A DNA stretch of 64,000 bases from CAG-791 sp963658695 (GTDB lineage Bacteria; Bacillota; Clostridia; Lachnospirales; Lachnospiraceae). The position numbers were made by a program, and so were the translations under genes. The notes under the pieces were generated by a model. It was given only the letters and a program-made list of their open reading frames with translations, searched no databases and was not told the origin of the DNA. Of this stretch, positions 51,916 to 60,608 are shown piece after piece; position 1 is the first letter of the stretch; every line of letters starts with the position of its first letter. The DNA lies in assembly GCA_963658695.1 (NCBI GenBank), contig CAVKRN010000004.1, forward strand, positions 10,168 through 74,167, read 5' to 3'.

Positions 51916-52791
51916 ATGAAGGTTGCTGTCATTGGTGCAGGCACGATGGGCTCTGGTATTGCACAGGCATTTGCACAGAGCGAGGTAGTTGAGAAGGTTT
52001 ATCTCTGCGACATCAAGCAGGAGTTCGCAGACGGCGGAAAGGCCAAGATCAAGAAGGGTCTTGATAAGAGAGTTGCGAAGGGCAAGATGGAGCAGGCAGC
52101 AGCGGATACGCTTCTGAACAAGATTGTAACCGGCCTTTCGGACATTGCAGTGGATCCTGACCTTGTAGTTGAGGCAGTTCTTGAGAAGATGGATCTGAAG
52201 CAGGAAACCTTTAAGAAGCTTCAGGATGAAATTGTTCAGAATCCGGATTGCATTTTTGCATCCAATACATCCTCTCTGTCCATCACAGAGATTGGTGCCG
52301 GACTTTCCAAGCCGGTGGTAGGTATGCACTTCTTCAATCCGGCTCCGGTTATGAAGCTGGTTGAGGTTATCAAGGGTGCAAACACACCGGATGCGGTTGT
52401 TGAGAAGGTGAAGGAGATTTCTGTTCAGCTCGGCAAGACTCCGGTTGAAGTGAATGAGGCAGCCGGATTTGTTGTAAACCGTATTCTGGTTCCGATGATC
52501 AACGAAGGCATCTGCGTATATGCGGCAGGTGTTTCGGATATTGAGGGCATCGATACGGCAATGAAGCTTGGCTGCAATCACCCGATGGGACCGCTGGAAC
52601 TGGGCGATTACATTGGTCTGGACATCGTTCTGGCGATCATGGATGTTATTTATCATGAGACCGGGGATTCCAAGTATGCAGCAAGCCCGCTCCTTCGCAA
52701 GATGGTTCGCGCAAAGAAGCTTGGCTGCAAGACGGGAATCGGCTTCTATGACTACAGCAACGGACAGAAGGTTCCTACCGACAAGAAGTGA
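51916..52791 (+). CDS. hbd: 3-hydroxybutyryl-CoA dehydrogenase
   Basis: 291 residues from the ATG at 51916 (AGGAGG 8 nt upstream; the in-frame stretch from 51796 crosses the hairpin and has no start signal). Rossmann motif VAVIGAGTMGSGIAQAFAQ, catalytic His in GMHFFNPAPVMKLVEV, and C-terminal GYNHPMGP-type segment GCNHPMGPLELGDYIGLD. It reduces acetoacetyl-CoA to 3-hydroxybutyryl-CoA with NAD(P)H. Confidence 0.95.
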   Translation: MKVAVIGAGTMGSGIAQAFAQSEVVEKVYLCDIKQEFADGGKAKIKKGLDKRVAKGKMEQAAADTLLNKIVTGLSDIAVDPDLVVEAVLEKMDLKQETFKKLQDEIVQNPDCIFASNTSSLSITEIGAGLSKPVVGMHFFNPAPVMKLVEVIKGANTPDAVVEKVKEISVQLGKTPVEVNEAAGFVVNRILVPMINEGICVYAAGVSDIEGIDTAMKLGCNHPMGPLELGDYIGLDIVLAIMDVIYHETGDSKYAASPLLRKMVRAKKLGCKTGIGFYDYSNGQKVPTDKK

Positions 52792-52839
52792 TTCTGCCGC
52801 TGAAATGTGCGGGATTACGGCACCTGGGAGAATAAATAA

Positions 52840-52886
52840 TTCCCTTGCTATCCATGCCGAATATGCAGCCGGGTAGCAAGGGAAAT
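52840..52886. repeat. Intercistronic hairpin between hbd and bcd
   Basis: TTCCCTTGCTATCC pairs with GGGTAGCAAGGGAA across a 17-nt loop. No T-run follows. A second such hairpin within the operon, after the one at 51809. Confidence 0.6.
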
Positions 52887-52915
52887 AGATTGTATAACGA
52901 AAAGGAGAGTACGAC

Positions 52916-54076
52916 ATGGACTTTCAGTTAAGCAAAGAACATGAGATGGCGAGATCCCTCTTCAAGGAATTCGCTGAAAAGGAAGTAAAGCCTCATGCGA
53001 TCGAGGTAGATGAGAAGCATGAATTCCCTCGTGAGACTGTGACAAAGATGCAGAAGCTCGGCTTCATGGGCATTCCGATTCCGAAGGAGTACGGCGGACA
53101 GGGCTGCGATCCTCTGACCTATGCAATGTGCGTAGAGGAGCTGGCAAAGGTTTGTGCAACGACGGCCGTTATCGTTTCGGCTCATACGTCTCTTTGCTGC
53201 GATCCGATCCTGACCTATGGTACCGAGGCACAGAAGCAGAAATATCTGGTTCCGCTGGCAAAGGGCGAGCTCCTTGGTGCATTTGGTCTGACGGAGCCTG
53301 GTGCAGGAACTGATGCACAGGGCGTACAGACAAAGGCTGTCCTTTCAGAGGATGGCAAGGAATGGATCCTCAACGGCTCCAAGTGCTTCATCACGAATGG
53401 TAAGGAAGCAGACATCTACATCATCATCGCTTACACCGATATCGTTGAGGATAAGAAGGGCAGAAAGCAGAAGAAATTCTCTGCATTCATCGTTGAGAAG
53501 GATACTCCCGGCTTCACCTTCGGAACCAAGGAGAACAAGATGGGTATCTGCGGCTCCTCTACCTATGAGCTGATCTTCCAGGATGTTCATATTCCGGCAG
53601 AGAACCTTCTCGGCGCAAGAGGAAAGGGATTCCCGATTGCAATGCATACTCTGGACGGCGGCCGTATTGGCATCGCTGCACAGGCACTTGGTATCGCAGA
53701 GGGCGCTTTGGATCGCACCGTTGCATACGTAAAGGAAAGAAAACAGTTCGGAAGAGCCATTGGCATGTTCCAGAACACGCAGTTCCAGCTGGCCAATCTG
53801 GCAACTGAGACGGAGGCAGCACAGCTTCTGGTTTACAAGGCAGCAGAAGCGAAGAGAACGCAGAGCCGCTATTCCGTAGAGGCTGCAAAGGCAAAGCTCT
53901 TTGCTGCAGAGACGGCAATGAACGTTACCACAAAGTGCGTACAGCTCTTCGGCGGCTACGGCTATATCAGAGAGTATGAAGTAGAGCGTATGATGCGCGA
54001 CGCGAAGATTACGGAAATCTACGAAGGAACTTCTGAGGTTCAGCGCATGGTTATTTCCGGAGATCTTCTGAAGTAA
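52916..54076 (+). CDS. bcd: Butyryl-CoA dehydrogenase
   Basis: 386 residues of the acyl-CoA dehydrogenase family. Flavin/substrate motifs: GAFGLTEPGAGTDAQG, ITNGKEADIYIIIAYTD, the KMGICGSSTYELIFQDV block, and the catalytic Glu370 in EIYEGTSEVQRMVISG. With EtfBA it reduces crotonyl-CoA to butyryl-CoA while bifurcating electrons from NADH to ferredoxin (established for clostridial homologues). AAAGGAG precedes the ATG. Confidence 0.96.
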   Translation: MDFQLSKEHEMARSLFKEFAEKEVKPHAIEVDEKHEFPRETVTKMQKLGFMGIPIPKEYGGQGCDPLTYAMCVEELAKVCATTAVIVSAHTSLCCDPILTYGTEAQKQKYLVPLAKGELLGAFGLTEPGAGTDAQGVQTKAVLSEDGKEWILNGSKCFITNGKEADIYIIIAYTDIVEDKKGRKQKKFSAFIVEKDTPGFTFGTKENKMGICGSSTYELIFQDVHIPAENLLGARGKGFPIAMHTLDGGRIGIAAQALGIAEGALDRTVAYVKERKQFGRAIGMFQNTQFQLANLATETEAAQLLVYKAAEAKRTQSRYSVEAAKAKLFAAETAMNVTTKCVQLFGGYGYIREYEVERMMRDAKITEIYEGTSEVQRMVISGDLLK

Positions 54077-54128
54077 TTTCTGAGGCGCGTTCCGAAGTAA
54101 TTCGATTCTGACGATAAGGAGAATACAA

Positions 54129-54920
54129 ATGAAAGTTGTAGTATGCGTGAAGCAGGTTCCCGATACAAAGGGCGGCGTAAAGTTTAAGCCGGATGGAACA
54201 CTGGACAGAGGTGCTATGCTTGCCATCATGAACCCGGATGACAAGGCGGGTCTTGAGGCGGCACTTCGTCTGAAGGATCAGTACGGCGCAGAGGTTACGG
54301 TACTGACCATGGGTCTTCCGAAGGCAGATGCTGTTCTGCGTGAGGCGTTTGCTATGGGCGCTGACAAGGGCGTTCTTGTTACCGATCGTGTTCTGGGTGG
54401 AGCAGATACCTGGGCAACCTCTCAGACGATTGCAGGTGCTCTTAGAAATCTGGAATATGATCTGATCATCACCGGCCGTCAGGCAATTGATGGTGATACC
54501 GCACAGGTTGGTCCTCAGATTTCCGAGCATCTCGGACTGCCGCTGATTTCCTATGCAGAGGAGCTTACGGTAGATGAGGCAGAGAAGACGGTTACGGTAA
54601 AGCGCCAGTATGATGATGGCTACCACATCGTAAAGGCCAAGATGCCTTGCCTTGTTACCTGCCTTGCAGAGCTGAATGAGCCTCGCTATATGACTCCCGG
54701 CGGAGTGTTTGATGCATTCCAGAAGGAAGTTACGGTATGGGGAAGAGCAGATCTGAAGGATGTGGAAGATTCCAACCTTGGAAAGGCCGGTTCTCCTACT
54801 GTTATTGCAAAGGCTTCCGATAAGGTTGCCAAGGGCAAGGGCGTGAAGGTTACTCCGGATTCTGCAGAAGAGGCAGCGGATTACATCGTAAATGTGCTGA
54901 GTGAGAAGCACGTGATCTAA
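54129..54920 (+). CDS. etfB: Electron-transfer flavoprotein beta subunit
   Basis: 263 residues: MKVVVCVKQVPDTKG start, NPDDKAGLEAALRLKDQ, LTMGLPKADAVLREAFAMGADKGVLVTD and GRQAIDGDTAQVGPQISEHLGLP. In bifurcating Etf this subunit holds the flavin that splits electrons. AAGGAG precedes the ATG. EtfA starts 15 nt after its stop. Confidence 0.96.
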   Translation: MKVVVCVKQVPDTKGGVKFKPDGTLDRGAMLAIMNPDDKAGLEAALRLKDQYGAEVTVLTMGLPKADAVLREAFAMGADKGVLVTDRVLGGADTWATSQTIAGALRNLEYDLIITGRQAIDGDTAQVGPQISEHLGLPLISYAEELTVDEAEKTVTVKRQYDDGYHIVKAKMPCLVTCLAELNEPRYMTPGGVFDAFQKEVTVWGRADLKDVEDSNLGKAGSPTVIAKASDKVAKGKGVKVTPDSAEEAADYIVNVLSEKHVI

Positions 54921-54935
54921 CAGGAGGACATAACA

Positions 54936-55985
54936 ATGGCATTAGAGGATTACAAAGGAGTATTTATCTTTGCTCAGCAGGTTGACAACAAGATCAGCCC
55001 CATTGCTTTGGAGCTTCTGGGCAAGGCAAAGGATCTGGCAGAGAGCCTGGATGAGAAAAAGGTTACTGCTGTTTTGATTGGTTCTGATGTAAAGGGACTG
55101 ACGGATGAGCTGGGCGCTTATGGCGCAGATCGCGTAATCGTGGTGGATGATCCGGAGCTGAAGGATTATCGCACAGAGCCCTATGCGCATGCGCTGGCAT
55201 CGGTTGTGAATGAGTTTAAGCCGGAGATCCTTCTGGTGGGTGCAACGGCCATTGGCCGTGATCTTGGCCCTCGCGTATCGGCCAGACTCCATACCGGTCT
55301 TACCGCAGACTGCACACAGCTTGAGATTGGCGATTTCCCGCTGATTGCTGTTCCCGGACAGGAGCAGAGACATCAGCAGCTGCTGATGACGCGCCCTGCT
55401 TTCGGCGGCAACACCATTGCTACCATCGCTTGCCCGGATTATCGTCCGCAGATGGCAACGGTTCGCCCCGGCGTTATGCAGAAGATTACTCCGGATACAG
55501 CACATAAAGCAGAGATCGTGGAGTTCAATCCCGGCTTTGTTCCGAATGACTGCTATACAGAGATTCTGAAGATTGTGAAGGAAGTGTCCTCTGTTGCAGA
55601 TATTCAGGCTGCAAAGATTCTTGTGTCCGGCGGTCGTGGCGTAGGAAGTGCTGAGAACTTTAAGCTTCTGGATGAGCTTGCTGAGGTTCTTCATGGCACG
55701 GTTTCCTGCTCTCGTGCTGTTGTGGATTCCGGTTGGGAGCCGAAGGATCTGCAGGTTGGACAGACGGGTAAGACCGTTCGTCCGCACGTATATTTTGCAA
55801 TTGGTATCTCCGGTGCTATCCAGCACGTTGCAGGTATGGAGGAATCCGATATCATCATTGCAATCAATAAGGATGAGAGTGCTCCGATCTTCGATGTTGC
55901 CGATTATGGTATCGTTGGTGATCTGAACAAGGTGGTTCCGCTCCTGACAGAGAAGCTGAAGGCTGCACTGGCTGCAAAAGCGTAA
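54936..55985 (+). CDS. etfA: Electron-transfer flavoprotein alpha subunit
   Basis: 349 residues. N-terminal domain with LLVGATAIGRDLGPRVSARLHTGL; the C-terminal FAD domain shows VSGGRGVGSAENFKLLDEL, GTVSCSRAVVDSGW, VGQTGKTVRPHVYFAIGISG and NKDESAPIFDVADYGIVGDL. It completes the Bcd-Etf complex. Last gene of the butyrate operon, followed by a strong terminator. The final step to butyrate (butyryl-CoA:acetate CoA-transferase or Ptb-Buk) is not encoded in the window. Confidence 0.96.
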   Translation: MALEDYKGVFIFAQQVDNKISPIALELLGKAKDLAESLDEKKVTAVLIGSDVKGLTDELGAYGADRVIVVDDPELKDYRTEPYAHALASVVNEFKPEILLVGATAIGRDLGPRVSARLHTGLTADCTQLEIGDFPLIAVPGQEQRHQQLLMTRPAFGGNTIATIACPDYRPQMATVRPGVMQKITPDTAHKAEIVEFNPGFVPNDCYTEILKIVKEVSSVADIQAAKILVSGGRGVGSAENFKLLDELAEVLHGTVSCSRAVVDSGWEPKDLQVGQTGKTVRPHVYFAIGISGAIQHVAGMEESDIIIAINKDESAPIFDVADYGIVGDLNKVVPLLTEKLKAALAAKA

Positions 55986-56053
55986 GGAACCGTCGCGGAA
56001 TTCCGCAGCCGTGATTTTTACATAGGAAGTTGTGTGAACAGCGAAATGTGAAT

Positions 56054-56087
56054 GAGAGAGGGATGTGAATAACATCCCTCTTTTTGT
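56054..56087 (+). terminator. Terminator of the butyrate operon
   Basis: AGAGGGATGT pairs perfectly with ACATCCCTCT around GAATA and is followed by TTTTG. A second palindrome (CTGCCAATTTC/GAAATTGGCAG) follows at 56104-56132. Confidence 0.88.
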
Positions 56088-56207
56088 GTTCACTGTTCAG
56101 CACCTGCCAATTTCTTAGTTGAAATTGGCAGTCGTCCAAGGTGCGAAATGAGTACATCATTGTATAATGGAAGGCAAGCAATATAACGAGAAAGGAATAT
56201 CAAACAG

Positions 56208-57053
56208 ATGAAACGCGTACTCAGCATACAGGATATCTCCTGTGTTGGAAGATGCTCGCTTACAGTTGCACTGCCGATCCTGTCGGTGATGGGGGTGGAG
56301 GCATGCCCGCTGCCGACTGCTGTGCTTTCGACGCATACGGCCTTTGACCATTTTACATTTCGGGATCTTACGGATGAAATTGAGCCGATTGCGAAGGTAT
56401 GGGAACAGGAGAAAATAACATTCGATGTGGTAGGGAGCGGCTACCTGGGGTCTCTTCGGCAGATTGCGTTGGTGGAAGAGCTTGGAGAACATTTTCGTGA
56501 GGGTTATTCCGGAACCGGAAGATTTCTGCAAATTGTAGATCCTGCTATGGCGGACAATGGGGCGCTCTATGCCGGCTTTACGCCGGATTTTGCAAAGTCC
56601 ATGGCTTCTCTGTGCAAGAAGGCGGATCTGATTCTGCCGAATCTGACGGAAGCCTGCCTGATGACGGGGAAGGAATATCGGCCGGACGGTGATGAGAGCT
56701 ACTGGGAGGAAATTCTGGAGGCACTTGCGGATATGGGATGCCGAAATGTTGTTTTGACCGGATATTCTGTGAAAACAGACGGCATCGGTGCGATTGCGCT
56801 GCAGACGACGAATGGGCAGAGACAGATCCATGCATATGTCAATGAAAAACTTCCGGGAAGCTATCACGGGACGGGCGATATTTTTGCCAGTGTTGTGACA
56901 GGCGCAATGGCGAAAGGAAAGTCCTTGGAGCAAGCGCAGAAGCTGGCGGTGGATTTTACTCTGGAGAGTATGCGGAAGACTCTGGAGGACCCGGAACGGC
57001 GGTTTTACGGCGTGAATTTTGAAGAGGCGCTCGGGACACTCGGAAACGCTTGA
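56208..57053 (+). CDS. pdxY: Pyridoxamine kinase (PfkB-like)
   Basis: 281 residues of the ribokinase-like PdxK/PdxY group: QDISCVGRCSLTVALPILS start, LPTAVLSTHTAF, GSGYLGS, VDPAMADNG, LPNLTEACLMTG and the anion-hole motif GTGDIFASVVTGA. It phosphorylates pyridoxal/pyridoxamine for PLP salvage. GAGAAAGG lies upstream, and a TATAAT box is at 56163-56168. The last 19 bases, including the stop, lie inside an R3 repeat, so the C-terminal residues (LGNA) may have been set by the repeat. Confidence 0.9.
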   Translation: MKRVLSIQDISCVGRCSLTVALPILSVMGVEACPLPTAVLSTHTAFDHFTFRDLTDEIEPIAKVWEQEKITFDVVGSGYLGSLRQIALVEELGEHFREGYSGTGRFLQIVDPAMADNGALYAGFTPDFAKSMASLCKKADLILPNLTEACLMTGKEYRPDGDESYWEEILEALADMGCRNVVLTGYSVKTDGIGAIALQTTNGQRQIHAYVNEKLPGSYHGTGDIFASVVTGAMAKGKSLEQAQKLAVDFTLESMRKTLEDPERRFYGVNFEEALGTLGNA

Positions 57054-57102
57054 CAGCGTTTCCTCCTGTTTAGAGTGAGTGTCCTTCGGACACTGCACTC
57101 TT
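57035..57102. repeat. Palindromic repeat family R3, second copy
   Basis: GACACTCGGAA, then hairpin GGAAACGC/GCGTTTCC, then CCTCCTGTTTAGAGTGAG and hairpin AGAGTG-A-GTGTCC/GGACAC-TG-CACTCT. The order and flanks match 3883-3948, but the arms differ by paired changes (ATTGCC/GGCAAT becomes ACGC/GCGT; GCGC/GCGC becomes GTGT/ACAC). It overlaps the end of pdxY. Confidence 0.78.
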
Positions 57103-57160
57103 ACATCGGAAATGTTTGTCAATAATCACGCATAGCTACGGATGGAGAACGGCATACGAT

Positions 57161-57655
57161 ATGGCTAAAAAGGAAAAAGAAGTAAAAACGAATGCAATGC
57201 GGATTCTGGACCGACTGAAGATATCCTACACGCACCAGTCTTACGAGGCGGGTGATTTTGTGGACGGCGTGCAGACAGCAGATAAGCTGGGGCTTCCGCA
57301 CGAGCAGGTGTATAAGACGCTGGTGACAGTGGGAAATGACAGGGAGCATTATGTTTTCGTGATTCCCATTGAGAAGGAGCTGGATCTTAAAAAGTGTGCG
57401 CGCTCTGTGGGTGTCAAATCGGTGGAAATGATACACGTGAAGGATCTGGTTGGACTGACGGGCTATATGCGGGGCGGCTGCACATCCATTGGCATGAAAA
57501 AGGCCTTTGTAACCCGGGTGGATTCTTCTGCGGAGAAGCTGGAAAAGGTTTATGTCAGTGGCGGAAAGATTGGGTGCCAGATTTGCCTTGCGCCGTCGGA
57601 TCTTTTGAAAGCTGATGGCGGAGAATATGCGGATTTGTGCATGGAAACAGCCTGA
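57161..57655 (+). CDS. ybaK: YbaK-type aminoacyl-tRNA deacylase
   Basis: 164 residues from the ATG at 57161 (GGAG is rather far at 13 nt; an in-frame TTG at 57116 lies next to a repeat and is less likely). YbaK/EbsC features: TNAMRILDRLKISYTHQSYE, HEQVYKTLV, the Lys in VIPIEKELDLKK, GYMRGGCTSIGMKK and SGGKIGCQICLAPSDL. It hydrolyses mischarged Cys-tRNA(Pro), guarding translation fidelity. Confidence 0.9.
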   Translation: MAKKEKEVKTNAMRILDRLKISYTHQSYEAGDFVDGVQTADKLGLPHEQVYKTLVTVGNDREHYVFVIPIEKELDLKKCARSVGVKSVEMIHVKDLVGLTGYMRGGCTSIGMKKAFVTRVDSSAEKLEKVYVSGGKIGCQICLAPSDLLKADGGEYADLCMETA

Positions 57656-57693
57656 GACAGAGAAAGACTGGTGCGAAATAAGAGCTGCAGTTC

Positions 57694-57699
57694 TATAAT
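57694..57699 (+). promoter_or_regulatory. -10 box upstream of the second thiolase
   Basis: A perfect TATAAT. GGTGCGAAATAAG starts 24 bp upstream of it; a nearly identical GGTGCGAAATGAG stands 23 bp before the TATAAT at 56163. Neither fits the usual TTGACA, so the shared element may be an alternative -35 or activator site. Confidence 0.45.
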
Positions 57700-57828
57700 G
57701 AATACGGAGTTGTAGCAAAGACATGCCGGGAAATCCGGCAGCGCAAATGATGTCTGTTCAAAGCTATGCAGCGTTGCTCCTGCGAAGGCGCGCTGAACAG
57801 ATATCGCAAATGTATGGAGGATAAGGAA

Positions 57829-59010
57829 ATGGGACTTAGAAAGGTTGTCATCGCCGGTGCATGCAGAACGGCCATCGGCAAGTTCGGAGGAACGCTGAAG
57901 GATATTCCGGCGGCAGATCTTGGAACAATTGTCATTAAAGAAGCATTGAAGCGGACGGGAGTGAAGCCGGAGCAGGTAGACGAGGTCTACATGGGCAATG
58001 TCATTCAGGCGGGGAACGGCCAGAATCCGGCAAGACAGGCAGCAATCAATGCGGGAATTCCGGTGGAGGTTCCGGCTACGACTATTAACGTATTGTGCGG
58101 CTCCGGCCTGCACTGCGTGAACCTGGCAGCGAAGCTGATTGCGATGGGCGATAAGGATATCATTGTGGCCGGTGGCATGGAGAACATGGACATGGCTCCG
58201 TATCTTCTTGGCAAGGCAAGATTTGGCTATCGCATGAATTCCGGAACCATTGAGGATTCGATGATTCGTGATGCGTTGACGGATGCGTTCGGCGGTTATC
58301 ATATGGGAATTACAGCGGAGAATGTAGCAGAGCAGTGGGGACTGACCAGAGAGCAGCTGGATGAGTTCTCCGTTCTGTCTCAGAATAAGGCAGAAAAGGC
58401 CATCGCATCGGGCCGCTTTAAGGATGAGATCGTTCCGGTTGAGATTAAGACCAAAAAGGGAACAGTGATTTTCGATACCGATGAGGGAAATCGTCCGGGA
58501 ACCACACTGGAGTCTTTGCAGAAGCTTAAGCCTGCATTTAAGAAGGATGGAATTGTAACCGCAGGAAATTCCTCCGGCATCAATGACGGTGCGGCAGCCA
58601 TGATTGTGATGAGCGAAGAAAAGGCAAAGGAGCTTGGTGTTACACCGATGGCTACCTGGGTTGCCGGTGAGCTTGCCGGTGTGGATCCGTCCATCATGGG
58701 TGTTGGACCGATTTATGCAACCAGAAAGGTAATGGACAAGATCGGCTGCACCATTGAAGATATTGATCTGTATGAGGCAAATGAGGCGTTTGCGGCACAG
58801 TCTGTAGCGGTTGCACACGATCTTGGCTTTGACCCGGAGAAGCTTAATGTAAACGGCGGCGGAATTGCTCTGGGACACCCGGTTGGCTGCTCCGGCGCGA
58901 GAATCCTCGTAACGCTGTTGCACGAGATGCAGAAAAGAGATTCGCACAGAGGTCTTGCAACGCTGTGCGTAGGCGGCGGTATGGGCTGCGCTGCAATCGT
59001 GGAACGGTAA
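57829..59010 (+). CDS. Second acetyl-CoA acetyltransferase (thiolase)
   Basis: 393 residues from the ATG at 57829 (GGAGG 8 nt upstream). Active-site Cys90 in NVLCGSGLHCVN, His in ALGHPVGCSGARI and the second Cys in GGGMGCAAIVER. It is clearly homologous to the operon thiolase at 49735 over its full length but has its own -10 box and terminator. It may feed the same pathway under other conditions or work in thiolysis. Separate regulation is an inference. Confidence 0.93.
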   Translation: MGLRKVVIAGACRTAIGKFGGTLKDIPAADLGTIVIKEALKRTGVKPEQVDEVYMGNVIQAGNGQNPARQAAINAGIPVEVPATTINVLCGSGLHCVNLAAKLIAMGDKDIIVAGGMENMDMAPYLLGKARFGYRMNSGTIEDSMIRDALTDAFGGYHMGITAENVAEQWGLTREQLDEFSVLSQNKAEKAIASGRFKDEIVPVEIKTKKGTVIFDTDEGNRPGTTLESLQKLKPAFKKDGIVTAGNSSGINDGAAAMIVMSEEKAKELGVTPMATWVAGELAGVDPSIMGVGPIYATRKVMDKIGCTIEDIDLYEANEAFAAQSVAVAHDLGFDPEKLNVNGGGIALGHPVGCSGARILVTLLHEMQKRDSHRGLATLCVGGGMGCAAIVER

Positions 59011-59061
59011 AAGGCCTTGGCGAAATCTTTTGTCAAATGTCGTTATAAATAACGGAACAAG

Positions 59062-59102
59062 AAGGACGCTCTTCCGAAAGCTGGGAGAGCGTCCTTTTTT
59101 TA
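59062..59102 (+). terminator. Terminator of the second thiolase gene
   Basis: AGGACGCTCTTCC pairs with GGGAGAGCGTCCT around GAAAGCT and runs into TTTTTTT. Textbook form. Confidence 0.92.
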
Positions 59103-59157
59103 GAGTAGTAAACAACACATTTTTTGAATGCGATTGATTATAAAAAGTGTACCGGTA

Positions 59158-59811
59158 TTATTCGATGACCAGCAGCAGACTCATCTTGAACTTACCCTGG
59201 GGGGTAACGCTGTGAAGACCACCTTTGTCGAAACGGAAGCTCTCGCCGGCCTTTAGCTCGTAATCCTCTCCCTCATAACCGATGATTGCCTGGCCCTCCA
59301 GAGCGGTAAGGATGGCGTTTCCGGGAGCACGATGAGGGGTAAGACCGGTTCCCTCGTCAAATGCCATGAGGACAAATTTCATGTTGTCTGCGTGAACGAT
59401 GTCCAAATTCGCGATACTGCCTTCCTCATAGGAGATGAGGTCCTTGAGTTCGGTGGGCTGTCCTGCCTTGATTAGATTGTTCATGGTGTAATTCTCCTTT
59501 TTTAAAATGATTTCTGTGTAAATAAGACCGGTGTCGGTCTGTGTTCCGCAAAGGGTTTGAGGTGAAACCAATAAGAGCTTTCCGGGAGACATGGGTACGT
59601 GCTGCCCATCTGTTCCCAGAAGGAAATCTCCGTAGCCGTCTGCGCCCAGATAGAGTGTGGCAAAGTCATAGCTTTCCGGTGTAATGGAGGTGCCTGCACC
59701 CATTGAGAACCAGGTGACCGGGACTTCCCGGCCCAGCTGTGCCGGACGGGAAATGGTCATGCCTGTGCGGATGGGTCTCATATCTGCGATGGTAAAGGGG
59801 GTATTGTTCAT
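59158..59811 (-). CDS. Cupin-domain protein of the siderophore-type importer operon
   Basis: 217 residues. The C-terminal half is a clear cupin_2 barrel (THPHRAP-like LTPHRAPGNAILTALEG, GEDYELKAGESFRF, GGLHSVTPQGKF); the N-terminal half also looks barrel-like (SYDFATLYLGADGYGDFLL, MSPGKLLLVSP), so this may be a bicupin. Cupins bind small ligands or metals. Its ATG overlaps the stop of the ATPase gene (ATGA), making it the last gene of the importer operon. The role is unknown; ligand sensing or siderophore handling is possible. Confidence 0.8.
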   Translation of the reverse strand: MNNTPFTIADMRPIRTGMTISRPAQLGREVPVTWFSMGAGTSITPESYDFATLYLGADGYGDFLLGTDGQHVPMSPGKLLLVSPQTLCGTQTDTGLIYTEIILKKENYTMNNLIKAGQPTELKDLISYEEGSIANLDIVHADNMKFVLMAFDEGTGLTPHRAPGNAILTALEGQAIIGYEGEDYELKAGESFRFDKGGLHSVTPQGKFKMSLLLVIE

Positions 59812-60608
59812 GCGGTTTCTCCTTGAAGGGCAACCGGTACAATGCTGCGAATGGTGCGTCCTTCGTGCTGAAATTCATTGACGACAACCTGCACATCAAA
59901 GGAATAGGAAATGTTCTTCTCGTTTAGAATTTCTGCAGCAGGTCCGTAGAAAAATTCGCCCTTTCGGTTCAGCATCAGCGCCTCGTCAGCCACTGTCATG
60001 GCGTTGGTGGGATAGTGCGTATTCATAATTGCACTGATGCCTTCTTCGTGCGCCAGACGCTCGATCATGTTTAGAACCAGAATCTGATTATGAAAGTCCA
60101 GCCCGGTTTCCGGCTCGTCGAGAATGATCAGTTTCGGATCATTGATCAAGGCCCTGGCAATGAGTACCATCTGCAGCTCGCCGCCGCTCATACGGTTGCA
60201 GTCCTTGTTGGCAAGATGTGCAATACCGACTCGATCCATCATGGCTTTTGCCATATCTGTTTCTTGAGAGCCTGGCTGCTGGAAGGTTCCAAGATGTGCG
60301 CTTCTTCCTAATAGTACCATTTCCAGGCCGGTATAGGAAAAGGCAAATCCGTGAGATTGGGGAATATATGAAATGGTGCTCCACAGCTCCTTGGGTTTTA
60401 ATGCATGCAGATCTTTTCCGTAGAGAAGCGACTTGCCGCTGTGCCAGGGCAGGAGACCGATCATGCACTTTAGGAGTGTTGTCTTGCCGATTCCGTTGGG
60501 ACCGAGGATAGCAAGGATATGTCCTTCGTCCAACGTTAGGTTTATATTATCCAATATAATCGGCTGTCTGGGATATCCAAAGCTGCCGTTTTGTACCTCG
60601 AGGATCAT
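59808..60608 (-). CDS. Siderophore/cobalamin-type ABC transporter ATPase
   Basis: 266 residues of the FecE/BtuD class. Walker A GPNGIGKTTLLK, Q-loop ISYIPQSHGFAFSYT, signature MSGGELQMVLIARALI, Walker B LIILDEPETGLD and switch His in MNTHYPTNA. The Gln after LSGGE is replaced by the E-L-Q order usual in this class. Overlaps the permease gene upstream and the cupin gene downstream by 4 bases each. Confidence 0.92.
   Translation of the reverse strand: MILEVQNGSFGYPRQPIILDNINLTLDEGHILAILGPNGIGKTTLLKCMIGLLPWHSGKSLLYGKDLHALKPKELWSTISYIPQSHGFAFSYTGLEMVLLGRSAHLGTFQQPGSQETDMAKAMMDRVGIAHLANKDCNRMSGGELQMVLIARALINDPKLIILDEPETGLDFHNQILVLNMIERLAHEEGISAIMNTHYPTNAMTVADEALMLNRKGEFFYGPAAEILNEKNISYSFDVQVVVNEFQHEGRTIRSIVPVALQGETA

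Noticed and set aside
57550..59118. Minus-strand open frame of 522 codons opposite the second thiolase
   Set aside because: Antisense shadow of a highly biased gene; similar shadows occur opposite pst, bcd, etf and the isomerase-family gene.
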